A stretch of 64,000 nt of DNA. It comes from Rhinopithecus roxellana. Lineage: Eukaryota > Chordata > Mammalia > Primates > Cercopithecidae. Below the pieces are notes generated by a model, which saw only the letters and a list, made by a program, of their open reading frames with translations, was not told the origin of the DNA and searched no databases. The translations under genes were made by a program, and so were the position numbers. Below, one piece after another: positions 22,851 to 34,146 of the stretch. Where the stretch lies: contig NC_044549.1 of the NCBI RefSeq assembly GCF_007565055.1, positions 68,910,882 to 68,974,881 on the forward strand, written 5' to 3'. Each line of letters opens with the position of its first letter. The first letter of the stretch is position 1.

Positions 22851-23929
22851 TGCCCCATGCCTAAAATATTAGGCTGGAAGGGACCCTGAATGTCATCAAG
22901 TAAAACAGTCCCCAGAAGTCAGTCCATCATTCAAATCTCCACACATTTTAAACTATCTATGTAACACCTAAACTAATATGATAGTATTTTTATTTAAATA
23001 GATTTATAATTTTTAATAAAATATTTTTATAAAAGCTTTCTGTCATTACTGACAATGAAAAACTAGTGTCATTTGCCATAAACAAGAAGTATATGGCTGA
23101 ACTATTTTCAAAATAATCTTGTAGCTAAGCCAACCTCAAACTCAGTGCCTTATAACAAGGTGTGCTTATTCTCACATGCACAGGTTTGCAGGTTGGCTTA
23201 GTTTGACTGATCTAGCTGGGCTTAGTTGGCCAGGCTCCAAGTTGTAGGTCTGCCTCACATATCTTATTCTGGAGCCCAGAATTAAAGAACAGAGGCTGTC
23301 TGTGGTTTGAAACTGGTACCTCATCATGTCTACTCATGTTTCATTGGCCAAAGCAAGTCACACACCAATCCCAACATCAATGAGGCAGGGAAAGATAATT
23401 TGCTCACAGAGAATGGGGTGAATATCTGATGAACCTTTATCTACCATATGTGAAAAAGAAATAGTCAACATGATGAAAACAAAACAATACTTTAAAATTT
23501 TAGTTAGCCACCACTGCCTGCAGAAATGTGGTTTCCAAATAAAATACTGGATACTCAGTTAAATTTCAGATAAACAACAAACCATTTTTAGAATAAGTAT
23601 GATCCATACAATATTTGGACATACTTCTCTTACAAGTCATTCATTGCCTTGTGTACTTTCATTTGCTTAATCTAGCAATTCTGTGTAGAAATATTTTAGT
23701 CTAAGCCTGTTGTTTTCTTTTCATTTTTAAGGAGAGATTAGCTAGTGTTACAATATTCCAGCATTAAACTGAGACTTTGCCTCAATGTAGAAACTGGGAA
23801 AAGAGAGTTGATCAGAAAGGAATAACTTTCTCATGATGTAATTCAATACCATTTAAAGTCCTTTCCATGCTCCTTGTAAAATCATCACACATTCAACTAA
23901 GATTATCTGGCATACAAGCAGAGGAACTT
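22851..23929. other. Unclassified sequence with a possible old repeat at 23110-23440
   Basis: Text such as ctcagtgccttataacaagg, ggctgtctgtggtttgaaa and ggccaaagcaagtcacacac resembles a widespread old mammalian repeat I cannot name. No gene seen. Confidence 0.4.
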
Positions 23930-24080
23930 TTCTCCTGCTTGTCCCATTCTCTGGTAAACTTCATCTTGCAGATAAAAAACTGAAGCCCAGGGGTCAGGTA
24001 AGAAGCTCATCCAACTCCATACAGCCAGAAGCTGAGATCTGCCTCAGCTTGGGAGGCTCCTAATCCTGTCCTTTGGAAAA
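23930..24080 (+). mobile_element. MIR remnant
   Basis: cttgcagataaaaaactgaa, gcccaggggtcaggtaag and ccatacagccagaagctgag follow MIR core order. The younger AluY inserted just downstream. Confidence 0.65.
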
Positions 24081-24101
24081 ATAGAAATACTTAAATGTAG
24101 T

Positions 24102-24413
24102 GGCCGGGTGCGGTGGCTCACGCCTGTAATCCCAGCACTTTGGGAGGCCGAGGCGGGCGGATCACAAGGTCAGGAGATCGAGACCACGGTGAAACCCCGT
24201 CTCTACTAAAAACACAAAAAATTAGCCGGGCGCGGTGGGGGGCGCCTGTAGTCCCAGCTACTCAGGAGGCTGAGGCAGGAGAATGGCGTGAACCCGGGAG
24301 GCGGAGCTTGCAGTGAGCCAAGATCGCGCCACTGCACTCCAGCCTGGGTGACAGAGCAAGACTCCGTCTCAAAAAAAAAAAAAAAAAAAAAAAGAAAGAA
24401 AGAAAAAAAAAAA
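24102..24413 (+). mobile_element. AluY with AluYd-type 12-bp deletion
   Basis: Begins ggccgggtgcggtggctc and ends in an A-rich tail with GAAA interruptions. The left arm reads gagatcgagaccacggtg, lacking the 12 bases normally between gagacc and acggtg, the hallmark of the AluYd lineage. The right arm keeps gatcgcgcc. The 19-bp target duplication agaaatacttaaatgtagt (24083-24101) recurs at 24414-24432 with one difference. Confidence 0.93.
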
Positions 24414-24432
24414 AGAAATAGTTAAATGTAGT

Positions 24433-24720
24433 TTTCTCTTTAAGATATTTGTTTATAATTCCAGAATGTTCTTAAAGTCAAACTTACAATTGTGATTTGA
24501 AGTTTAAGAAGTAGAAAATGAGGTGTAGGGTTTTCAGTAACTTCCTGCTGGTCATAATTTTTATATCAGCTTTGCTCAGCCCCAACCTTGATATACTGGA
24601 GCTATGTGGAGAGAAATACTTTTCAACGTCCCCCAGATGCGTGAGATAAATGGCTAGATGCAGAATAGTTATTAATTAAAAGTCAGGTACTGTGGGCATC
24701 TTTTTGATGGTTCTGAAACT
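24433..24720. other. Unclassified sequence
   Basis: Nothing recognised between the AluY and the duplicated segment. Confidence 0.35.
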
Positions 24721-24960
24721 GCTAATCACCCGCTCTGTCTACCGTGGTCCTTATATAGGCCTGTGGGATTGAGCTGCTCAGGTATTTAATGAGAAAATGC
24801 CAAGACTAGGTTTAATTTACTTGAAGACCGCCTCCCCTCAAATTCACACACAGAGAAGCGCAATTTCTGTGCAAACCGCAGAACATTAAGAATGTCTTAA
24901 ATCCTTTGAAATCCTTTTCTATTGAATCATATGGTTGAGGGAAGGACCCCCAGACAATTA
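24721..24960 (+). repeat. Diverged direct repeat, copy A
   Basis: The stretch from gctaatcacccgctctg to tttaatgagaaaatgc (24721-24800) is about 78 percent identical by eye to 26030-26108. The later part (taaatcctttgaaatcc to gaaggacccc, 24898-24950) matches 28468-28522. After subtracting the THE1 insertion in copy B the two matching blocks are offset by 1309 and 1312 bp, so they are collinear. It may be a segmental duplication or two copies of an unnamed repeat. Confidence 0.7.
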
Positions 24961-25547
24961 AATGGAAACAAATTTACTTACTTGGAAGATGAGTCTTTGT
25001 TCAGGTAGTACTGATGATCTGGCAGGCCCTCTTTCTGGTTCAGATTTTACAAAGTCTGGACAGATCCTATCTCTTCCTCCTCCTCCTTCGTGGAGCCTTC
25101 CCAGATCTCACCAGCATCCAGAGTTGAACTCTGAATTTATAGCTTTTGTTCCCTGTGTCATTTCTTTGGTAATGAACTGAGCCCAGCAATGGGATGTCAC
25201 CAACATTGTGTGTATGTGTGGTGGGTGAAAGGGCACTGGTATACAGTTAGGTTACAACACTGCTATATACTGGAAGTATATTAGGACTGAAAGTCCTTAT
25301 CTTTGTTTATCTTTGCTTGTCTTCATGTCTTTGGGGTTGGCAAACTGTTTTCAAGAGTCACTATCTTTATGTCATAAACAAGGGAACACATTTACTCTCT
25401 CATCCCTGGAGTGTTCTTCCTGCTCCTTCTTACCTAACTCACTTCTTATGCTAAAGAGCCAACTGCAACTTGAGTTGCAAGAAGATGTCCCTTATCCTTG
25501 CATCTGAGTTATGTGCCCTCTGTGATATGCTCATGGCCCCTTCAACT
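24961..25547. other. Unclassified sequence, no gene seen
   Basis: Holds cctcctccttcgtggagcc near 25078-25100, which is weakly L2-like. No credible coding frame. Confidence 0.35.
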
Positions 25548-25555
25548 ACCAACAC

Positions 25556-25882
25556 CAGGGCTCAGACAACGTTTTCTATAAAGGGCCAGCAAGTAAATAT
25601 TTCTAATAATGCAGGCCATAAAAAGTCTCTGTCACAACTACTCAACTGTGTCACTGTAGCTCAAAAGCAACCATGCGTGTGGCTGTGTTTCAATAGAACT
25701 TTATTGATGGACACTGAAATTGGAATTTCATATCATTTTCATGGACCAGGAAATATTATTCTTTTTTAAAATTTTTTCTGACCATTTAAAAAATGTAAAA
25801 ACCATACTTAGCTCCCAGTTGTACAAAAAGGGATGTGGACTGGATTTGGTCTTTGGACTTTGCCATGGTTTGCTGATCTCCG
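25556..25882. mobile_element. Nonautonomous hAT-Charlie element (MER1-type)
   Basis: Terminal text cagggctcagacaac and gtttgctgatctccg are inverted ends. Internal landmarks are tataaagggccagcaagtaa, tctctgtcacaactactcaa and caatagaactttattgatgg. About 327 bp. I am confident of the Charlie superfamily but not of the exact MER name. The flanking 8-mers do not match well. Confidence 0.8.
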
Positions 25883-26116
25883 ATCTAAGCTCTTGTTTGT
25901 TTACTTGACTTTTTAAACTCATCACAGTAAAAGCTCCCCTAGGACCTCCCATCTTAGCACATCTAGGACATAGCAGAGTGCCTGGCTTGTGTGCTGGAGG
26001 TTAATCTCTATGCACCTCAGACTGCATCACTAATCACCTGTTCTGCCCACCATAGTCTTCATGTGGGCCAGTGGGATGGATGACTCAAATGTTTAATGAG
26101 AAAATGCTTTAGTTAG

Positions 26117-26457
26117 TGAATTACTCCATTTTCCCACTGCTGACAAAGACATACCCAAGACTGGGCAATTCACAGAAGAAAGAGGGTTGTTGGACTTATA
26201 GTTCCATGTGGCTTGGGGAGGCCTCACAATTATGGGGGAAGGTGAAAGTCATGTCTCACATGGCGGCAGACAAGAGAAGAGAGATTGTGCAGGAAAACCC
26301 CTTTTGAAAGCCATCAGATCTCATGAGACTTATTACCTATCACGAGACAGCAGGGGAAAGACTGCCCTCATGATTCAATTATATCCCACTACGTCCCTCC
26401 CACAACATGTGAGAATTCAAATTGAGATTTGGGTGGGGACACAGTCAAACCATATCA
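26117..26457 (-). repeat. THE1 3' LTR
   Basis: Left edge tgaattactccattttccc, right edge gtcaaaccatatca. As the element is on the minus strand this is its 3' LTR. It resembles the other LTR closely (shared tcacatggcggcagacaaga), with scattered substitutions. Confidence 0.92.
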
Positions 26458-28027
26458 TTCTGTGGCCCCTCTTGAATCTCATGTCCTCACATTTCAAAAC
26501 CAATCATGCCTTCCCAACAGTCCCCAAAGTCTTAACTCATTTCAGCATTAACTCAAAAGTCCACAGTCCAAAGTCTTATCCAAGACAAGGCAAATCCCTT
26601 CTGCCTATAAGCCTGTAAAATCAAAAGCAAATTAGTTACTTCCTAGATACCATGAGGGTACAGGCATTGGGTACATACAGCCATTCCAAATGGGAGAAAT
26701 TGGCCAACATAAAGGGGCAACAGGCCCCATGCAAGTCCGAAATCCAGCAAGGCAGTCAAATCTTAAAGCTCCAAATGATCTCCTTTGAGTCTATGTCTCA
26801 CATCCAGGTCACACTGATGCAAGAGGTGGCTTCTCATGGTCTTGGGGAGCTCCTCCCCTGTGGCTTTGCAGGGCACAGCCCTCCCAGCTGCTTTCACAGG
26901 CTGGCATTGAGTGTCTGTGGCTTTTCCAGGCACATAGTGCAAGCTGTAGGTGGATCTACTATTCTGAAGTCTGGAGGATGGTGGTCCTCTTCTCACAGCT
27001 CCACTAGGTGGTGCACCTGTAGGGACTCTGTGTGGGGGCTCCAACTCCACATTTCCCTTCTGCACTTCCCTAGCAGAGGTTCTCCATGAGAGTCCCACTC
27101 CTGCAGCAAACTTCTGCCTCAACATCCAGGCATTTCCATACATCCTCTGAAATCTAGATGGAGGTTCCCAAACCCCAATTCTTGACTTCTATGCACTGGC
27201 AGGCTCAACACCATATGGAAGCTGCCAAGGTTTGAGGCTTGCATCCTCTGAAGCCACATCCTGAGCTCTATGTTGGCCCCTTTCACTGATGGCTGGAGTG
27301 GCTAGGATGCAGGGTACCAAGTCACTAGGCTGTACACAGCACAGGGACCCTGGGTCTGGCTAATGAAACCACTTTTTCCTCCTAGGCCTCCAAACCTGTG
27401 ATGGGAGGGGCTGCCATGAAGACCTCTGACATGCCCTGGAGACATTTTCCCCATCGTCTTGGGGATTAACATTTGGCTCTTCATTACTTATTCAAATTTC
27501 TACAGCTGGCTTGCTTGGATTTTCCTCAGAGAATGAGATTTTCTTTTCTATCGCATTGTCAGGTTGCAAATTTTCCAAACTTTTATGCTCTGCTTCCCTT
27601 ATACAACTCAATGCCTTTAACAGCACCCAAGTCACCTCTTGACTGCTTTGCTGCTTAGAAATTCTTCTGCCAGATACCCTAAATCATCTCTCTCAAGTTC
27701 AAATTTCCACAAATCTCTAGGGCAAGAGCAAAATGCCACCAATCTCTTTGCTAAAACATAACAAGAGTCATCTTTGCTCCATTTCCCAACAAGTTCCTCA
27801 TTTCCATATGAGATCACCTTGGCCTGGACTTTATTGTCCATATGTCTATCAACATTTTGGGCAAAACCATTAAACAAGTCTCTAGGAACTTCCAAACTTT
27901 CCACATTTTCCTGTGTTCGTGGAGCCCTCCAAACTGTCCCAACCTCTGCCTGTTACCCAGTTCCAAAGCTGCTTCCACATTTTGGTTATCTCTTCAGCAG
28001 CACCCCACTCTACTGGTACCAATTTAC
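26458..28027 (-). pseudogene. THE1 internal region with decayed gag-like frame
   Basis: Follows the known THE1 internal order from a primer-binding-side boundary near 28027 to the 3' LTR at 26457. Two minus-strand open pieces survive: 27632-27904 (90 codons, with VPRDLFNGFAQNVDRH) and 26763-27143 (126 codons, starting MYGNAWMLRQKF). They lie in order but are separated by stops, so no complete product is encoded. No reverse transcriptase or integrase signature is present, as expected for MaLR. Confidence 0.85.
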
Positions 28028-28371
28028 TGTATTAGTCCATTTTCATGCTGCTGATAAAGACATACTTGAGACTGGACAATTTACAAAAGAAAGAGGTTTA
28101 ATGGTCTTACAGTTCCATGTGACTGGGGAGGCCTCACAATCATGGCAGAAGGTGAAAGACATGTCTCACATGGCGGCAGACAAGAGAAGAGAGCCTGGGC
28201 AGGGAAACTCCCCTTTTTAAAATCATCGGATCTTGTGAGACTTATTCACTATCATGAGAACAGCAGGGGAAAGACCTGACCCCATGATTCAATTACATCC
28301 CGCTGGGTCCCTCCTACAACATGTGGGAATGCAAGATGAGCTTTGGGTGGAGACACAGCCAAACCATATCA
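28028..28371 (-). repeat. THE1 5' LTR
   Basis: Left edge tgtattagtccattttcatg, right edge cagccaaaccatatca. It would contain the element's promoter, directed leftward. Confidence 0.92.
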
Positions 28372-28699
28372 GTTGGGTATAAGTTACACGATGCACTCTT
28401 TGTCCTCCACCACACCCAGCAGGAAAAAAGTACAAAATCAATGCAACTTGATAATATTAAAAGGAGTTTTAAATCCTTTAGCATCTTCTGTCATTGAATT
28501 GTATGCTCAAGAGAAGGACCCCGTTACATCTGTGTAATGTGGGTATCATTAAAAATAAAATAAAATAAGGGCCCCAGACATAGTGCTGTAAATAGAAATA
28601 TTCTGCTTCTTTCCCTCTGTCCTACCACATCTTAGTTCAATAGCTCTGCTCAAATGCAAAACCCTCCCTGCTGGTAAAAGTCTCTCCAGGCTTGGATAA

Positions 28700-29040
28700 T
28701 TAATAAATTATCTCCTTCTCCTCCATGAAGCCTCCTCAGGCCCATGAGTTTTTGTATAAGGTGTTCCCTCTGCTTGCAGTGGTCTTCTTTGTGGCTCATT
28801 CCTTGTGACATAGGACTCAGCTTTAATGTCACATCCTCAGAGAAGCTTTCTCTGACCACTCAGATGACACAGACACCCACCTTCTTTCTGCGTGTTAGTA
28901 CTGGTCCTTTCCCTTCCCAACACTATTATGATTTGCAACTCCTTATTTACTCATGGGTTTGATTTTTGGATCGGCAGTCTAGCATAGTTCCTGACACACA
29001 GCAGGTACTCAATAAATATCTGCTGAATAAATGAACAAAA
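28700..29040 (+). mobile_element. L2 LINE 3' end
   Basis: ctcagctttaatgtcacatc, ctcagagaagctttctctga, ccttatttactcatgggttt and gttcctgacacacagcagg followed by actcaataaatatctgctg are the L2 3' end in plus orientation. Confidence 0.85.
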
Positions 29041-29044
29041 AGTT

Positions 29045-29225
29045 GGCTTTCTGAGTCACATTGCCCACATTTAAATTCTAGAACCCCACTTCCTAAACTC
29101 TTAGGAAATTTACTTGTTAAGCCTTTTTTAATGTGTAAAATGCACATCACCAAATTCATGATGTTGTTGTAAGTATAAAATGAGAATAGCTAAGTATGGT
29201 GCCTGCCACATAGTAAGCATACGAG
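29045..29225 (-). mobile_element. MIR SINE remnant
   Basis: ttctgagtcacattgcccac, taaaatgcacatcaccaaat, gttgttgtaagtataaaatg and gcctgccacatagtaagcat follow reversed MIR. Confidence 0.7.
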
Positions 29226-29340
29226 CAATATCTATCTATCCAACCATCCATATAACAACTATTTATCATCTACCAGTTATATATCTATTGTAATCTATTC
29301 TACTTATCTACTATCTATCAATCATCATCATCATCCAATT
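29226..29340 (+). repeat. Degenerate (ATCT)n / (ATC)n microsatellite
   Basis: atctatctatccaaccatcc then tatctactatctatcaatc and a short catcatcatcatc run. It is interrupted and grew at the A-rich end of the MIR. Confidence 0.85.
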
Positions 29341-30299
29341 TATTCTTGTCTCTTGAATGAATAAATTCATATCAGAGATAATCCCACTAAACGTTTTACA
29401 CCTATTTGTCTTTGGTTACACTATGCTCGAGACCTCTAATATCACTTTATTCTGCATAGAAACCAGGATAAACAAACTATATCATCAGAGAGAGATTTCT
29501 CATGTTTTCAGTTTCTCACCATGTAATTATCCTTGGCTTATATGCACAAACATGCACCCACTCCTGGACAGCTCTCTCAGTAGGAAGAATGAATTCTGAG
29601 CTACTATGTCATCATAGAAACTTTACATAACATGAGGAAAATAAAAAGTGATCCTGTGGATGCTGGTTAGTTGAAAACAGTCATCTTAAAATCTATTTTT
29701 AAAAAAAATCTCTGCTTCAACATTCAGCACTGGTTAGTCTCCATCAAACCGAGACTTCTGCTAATGAAAGCAAGACTCGCTTGTCCAAAACTACAGAAAG
29801 GTACGAGGAGTTAATTGTTGCAATTATCCACTGAGTGGACTTGGACTGAGAATCCCTTAAAGGATGGATTGCTAATTGCTGCTAAATGGCGATTAGATTA
29901 CACTCTCTATGTTTTCAAAATGAACTTGAGTTTAGCAGACCTTAAAGAATTATCTGAGTCAAAGTAAAGGGCAGAAAAGATGTCCTCAGAGTTTGATGAA
30001 AACATATACACATGAGCATAAACTCAGAACTTATTTGCAAATTCTTTCTGTTTGTCCTTGCTTTCCAAGATATATATGATACCATATGCTTTATTAGAGC
30101 ATAACTTATTCCTATTCCAAACAATTGATAAAGATGAGAAAATCAATGCCATTTCAGAATTAGACATGAACTATGAACCTGCAGATATAATTTTAATATT
30201 GATGCTGCATGGTAATATGTTTTGATGATTGTTTTTCATTAGCATGACCCTCTTTGAAGGGCTCATTATGGTTTTGCAGACTTTCCAGAGTAGGCAGTA
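29341..30299. other. Unclassified sequence, no gene seen
   Basis: No repeat family or gene recognised. An 80-codon frame at 29357-29599 is not supported. Confidence 0.4.
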
Positions 30300-30587
30300 T
30301 TTTTTGAGACGGATTCTTGCTGTGTTGCCCAAGCTGGAGTGCAGTGGCGCAATCTTGGCTCACTGCAAGCTCCGCCTCCCAGGTTTACACCGTTCTCCTG
30401 CCTCAGCCTCCCGAGTAACTGAGACTACAGGCGCCCACCACCACACCCGACTAATTTTTTGTATCTTTTAGTAGAGAGGGGGTTTCACCATGTTAGCCAG
30501 GATGGTCTTGATCTCCTGATCTTGTGATCCGCCTGCCTCAGCCTCCCAAAGTCCTGGGATTACAGGCATGAGCCACTGCGTCCGGCC
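30300..30587 (-). mobile_element. AluY-like element
   Basis: tttttgagacggattcttgc to gagccactgcgtccggcc. ctgcaagctccgcctccc and gatctcctgatcttgtgatc are AluY-type. It has only a very short T-run at the left, so its A tail has largely been lost. Confidence 0.9.
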
Positions 30588-31358
30588 TAAAGCAACATTT
30601 TTAAGCAAATATTTAAAAAATCTCAATATCTTTACACAGCTTCTTTTGTTTGGCCTTGGTTTAAGTACATATTGCATGTGCATCCTGGGGGCAAGCACTA
30701 TATCTTGACATTTCTCTAGTTTCTGTTGCCCCTAGCACAATAATTTAATAATAAATTATTATTAAATAATGTAATTAATTAAATTAATAATTAACAATTA
30801 ATTTAGCCTAGCACTAAACTAAAGCTGGCTAAATTAATAACACATGGATGAATAAATGAATGAACAAATAAACATCATGCAATGATGTAAATTCAACAGC
30901 ATGCTACTCAATATAAGAGCCAACATTAATCCCTTAGGAGTTCTGTCTCTAAAGTCGATGTAGAAATGTGTTTCCTCCTTCCTAAAATTTTCTGTTCAAC
31001 AATCTTCAGTTACGAAGCTGGCTACTGAGGGCTTAAAATATACTTGGAATGTGCACCCCCTGGCTTCATGTCAGAATCCATTTTATTGGTATTGTCTTTC
31101 TATACCTTTACGCGGATTAAAACAAAACAGATTGGGAGATGTTGTCCCTAAATGCCCTGTTAAAACAGTAAAAGAAGGAATATCTACAAGCAAGTTGCTT
31201 TGAAGCACTGTGTGTGAATGCACAAGAAAGTACAGGAAAGAAAAACTTCCTCCATTACCTGCAATGAAACAGAGTTCTAGGTCTGACTTGAACCTGAAGT
31301 TCTGGTACCATTATTTGGAACCCACCCAAGAAGTTTGCAATATGCAAGAGGAATATCA
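30588..31358. other. Unclassified sequence with AT-rich palindrome cluster
   Basis: Around 30741-30838 lies an AT-rich tract with several inverted repeats. The end (ggatgaataaatgaatgaac near 30846-30865) resembles an L2 tail. The remainder is not recognised. Confidence 0.4.
30741..30838. repeat. AT-rich tract with nested perfect inverted repeats
   Basis: atttaataat and attattaaat pair around a 5-base centre near 30743-30767. attaatttagcc (30797-30808) and ggctaaattaat (30827-30838) are a perfect 12-bp inverted pair with an 18-base loop. Confidence 0.85.
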
Positions 31359-31837
31359 TGGTAGGTTAAATAATGGCCCCTTCAAGATATCAGGTCCTAA
31401 TCCCTGCAACCTATAAATATTAACATATGGAGAAAGGGTCTTCACAGATGAGATTAAATTAAGGATCTTGAAATAGGAAGATTATCCTGAATAATCTGGG
31501 TAAGCCCTAAATATAATCACAAGAATCCCCATAAAAGGAAGGAAGAGAGATTTCAGACAGCAGAAGAGGAGAAGCTAATATAACTTTGGGGGCAGAAATT
31601 AAAGTGGTGTGACCACAAGCTGAGAAATACCAGCAGCCATGAGAAACTGGAAGAGGCAAGAACAAATTCTCCCCTTGTTCCCCTGGAGGGAGCCTGGCCC
31701 TGCGAATGCCTTGATTTTGGCCCATTGAAGCTGATTTTGTACTTCTGGCCTCCAGGACTGTAAAAGCATAAATTTCTGTTGTTTTAAGCCAACAAGTTTG
31801 TCATAATCTGTTACAGCAGCTGCAGGAAACTAATACA
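31359..31837 (+). mobile_element. MLT1-type MaLR LTR
   Basis: tggtaggttaaataatggcc, aattaaggatcttgaaatag, ctccaggactgtaaaagcat, tgttgttttaagccaacaag and an end ggaaactaataca give the MLT1 order. About 480 bp. Confidence 0.85.
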
Positions 31838-31920
31838 AATATAGAATTTTATTTTTATTCAGATTGGAACCCAAATCCAGATATGTTCCATAAATTCTTA
31901 TGGCGACTTATTATTACTGC

Positions 31921-32036
31921 ATGACAGTTTGTTAGAAATGCAGAATCTCTGGCCCCATCTTCAGAATCAGAATTTGCAATTTAACAAGATCCCAGGTACT
32001 CCATATACACTTTCACATTTGAGACTCGCTGCTCTA
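31921..32036 (+). mobile_element. MER5-type hAT fragment
   Basis: gtttgttagaaatgcagaat, ctctggccccatcttcagaa and tttgagactcgctgctctaa follow MER5A/MER5B in plus orientation. The 5' part is missing. Confidence 0.75.
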
Positions 32037-33215
32037 AATGACTCTGCAGCCTTTTGGTGAGAAGCTGCTTCTCAGTTATCTGAAGGTGTAGGGTTAAGTG
32101 TTGTATTAACAGGCTGGTGAAGATCTTACAATGTATGAGAAAAGGGCTAGCAGTGCAGGTAAAAATCCTTGTCTCAAACTGGAATCCCAGCACACTTTAT
32201 ACCTTACACCTTGAGAAGGAATGTGTAAGCGGCAACTATCTTGGAGCTGCATCATGTGAGACCAGGATTCTTAAAGATGGTGTTCAAATGCCTAAAAATG
32301 ATTCTGTTATTTACATGACCAAATCACGCACTTTCCATTTATCCTAAGTGTTAACAAAAAAAAATTTCTGATGGTCAGAGCTGTCCCTAGAGAAGTGAGC
32401 TTCTGGGTACACATTACATGAATGACATATTGACAAAGATGTTACAGGGGCACAAATTTAAATGTGATTAGAGTGAACAGGTGACCTTTAACTTTTCTTT
32501 CCAAAGAAAGCTTGTATTTGTGGGATTCTTAAACACCATCTAATGTCATATTTACACTTCTTTAACAAAGCAAACAGGTTGAATTATAGCATCTATAGCC
32601 AAGAGAAAACTCATTAAACAGTTTGGATGGATTTCAAAAGCTGTGCAAGACTGTTTTCTGACCTATAGAAAAATCCAGTAGAGGAAATTTACCTGTCAAA
32701 CTCCTGCTTTAATAGGCAACAGTGAAATGCTGGAGTCAACAACACAATCTATAAATGTGCATGGCAGCTAATTTTTAATTGGCACTTTCTCTTGCACCTG
32801 CCATAGGAGTTTCACACATTTATCAAAATACTGAAAATGCTTACTTAGTATTTGCAATCTTGTTCCTTTCACATGTGATCAACACTATACAAATTAGTGT
32901 CCCTCTGAACACTCACGGATAATTGGAGCGCAAAAAAGATCACTTTACAGCTACCTAGCTGGAAGGGGTTTCAGGGTTAGTTTCAACTCTTTCATCCTAC
33001 AGGACAGAAAAAAAAAAAAAAAAAAAAAAACCCTGTAGGGAGTTAGAAGACTACTTTAACTTTATCAAATGAGGCACCCAGGGTTAGTAGACAGATGCCT
33101 ATGCTGCCTGTTTCAAACTCTCAATAGTACTGGAAGTTTCTAGGGCGATAGGACATCCAAATAGAGATATGGTGGGGAAGGAGATAAAGTGAGGGCAAGA
33201 CTATGAATCTTCTAT
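32037..33215. other. Unclassified sequence with A-run
   Basis: No gene recognised. An A-run of about 23 near 33008-33030 is flanked by cctacagg on the left and cctgtagg on the right, an 8-bp inverted pair. Confidence 0.4.
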
Positions 33216-33665
33216 ACTGGACTGAATAGGGTCCCCCAAAATTTTATGTCAATTTAGAACTTGAGGATGTGACTCATCTCTTTACCTGGAAATAAGTTTT
33301 TTCAGATGTAATTGGCTAAGAAGAGGTCATACTGGATCGAGGTGGGCTCTAAATCAAACGACTACTTTCCTTATAAGTAAGCCATGTCACAGCCATACAC
33401 ACAGAAAATAGCACTATGTGAAGACAGAGGCAGAAGTTGGAGTGATGCTGCTACAAGCCAAAGAATCCTGAGGATTTCTAGCAACCATTAGAAGCTAGGA
33501 AGAGACAAGGAAGGGTCCCCCCTTACAGCTTTCAGAGGAAGCATGGCTTTGCCAGCACACTGATTTTGGATTTTTATCCTCCAGAATTGTGAGAGGATAC
33601 ATTTCTGTTGTTTTAAGCCACCCAGTTTGTGGTAATTTGTAACAGCAGCCCTAAGAAACTAATAC
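33216..33665 (+). mobile_element. MLT1-type MaLR LTR
   Basis: ctggactgaatagggtcccc, gaggatgtgactcatctctt, gaagttggagtgatgctgc, tgttgttttaagccacccag and cctaagaaactaatac follow MLT1. An Alu is inserted immediately at its 3' end and duplicated the LTR terminus agaaactaatac. Confidence 0.87.
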
Positions 33666-33953
33666 CTACAGCCCTTGTAATCCCAGCACTTTGGGAGACC
33701 AAGGTGGGCAGATCACTTGAGGTCAGGAGTTCAAGACCAGCCTGGCCAATATGGTGAAATCCTGTCTCTACTAAAAATACAAAAATTAGCCAGGCGTCAT
33801 AGTGCATGCCTGTAATTCCAGCTACTTGGGAGGCTGAAGTGCAAGAATCACTTGAACCCAGGAGGTGGAGATTGTGCTGAGATTGTGCCACTGCACTCCA
33901 GCCTGGACAACAGAGCAAGGCTCTATCTCAAATAAAACAAAACAAAACAATGC
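33666..33953 (+). mobile_element. AluS, slightly 5'-truncated
   Basis: Starts cccttgtaatcccagcac, so about 25 bases of the Alu 5' end are missing. Exact 12-bp target duplication agaaactaatac at 33654-33665 and 33954-33965. The tail is an aaaac-type repeat. Confidence 0.92.
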
Positions 33954-34014
33954 AGAAACTAATACATACCATCCCAGTTTAGAATGAAATATGTCGATGA
34001 TGCTGACATTTACA

Positions 34015-34115
34015 TTTATGAGATATTTATGATGATCCAGGCACTATGCTCAGTTCTTGACATGGATTCTTCCATTTAACCCTAGGAACCATCCTGTGAG
34101 GTAGATTTAATTATT

Positions 34116-34146
<31 letters not shown>

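Larger units (their letters stand above)
26117..28371 (-). mobile_element. Complete THE1 element (ERVL-MaLR), LTR-internal-LTR
   Basis: A 2,255-bp minus-strand MaLR element with two LTRs of 341 and 344 bp and a 1,570-bp internal region, close to the expected THE1 size. Flanks gttag (26112-26116) and gttgg (28372-28376) are a 5-bp target duplication with one difference. MaLR elements are nonautonomous relatives of ERVL. Most genomic copies are solo LTRs, so a two-LTR copy is less common. Confidence 0.93.
26030..28530 (+). repeat. Diverged direct repeat, copy B, split by THE1
   Basis: Copy B is 26030-26116 plus 28377-28530, with THE1 between. ctaatcacctgttctgcc and tttaatgagaaaatgc on the left and tttaaatcctttagc and gaaggacccc on the right match copy A at 24721-24960. 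The THE1 insertion is younger than the duplication because only copy B carries it. Confidence 0.68.

Noticed and set aside
26208..26618. 136-codon plus-strand frame
   Set aside because: Antisense to the THE1 LTR and internal region; no independent coding evidence.
27774..28220. 148-codon plus-strand frame
   Set aside because: Antisense to the THE1 gag-like remnant and 5' LTR.
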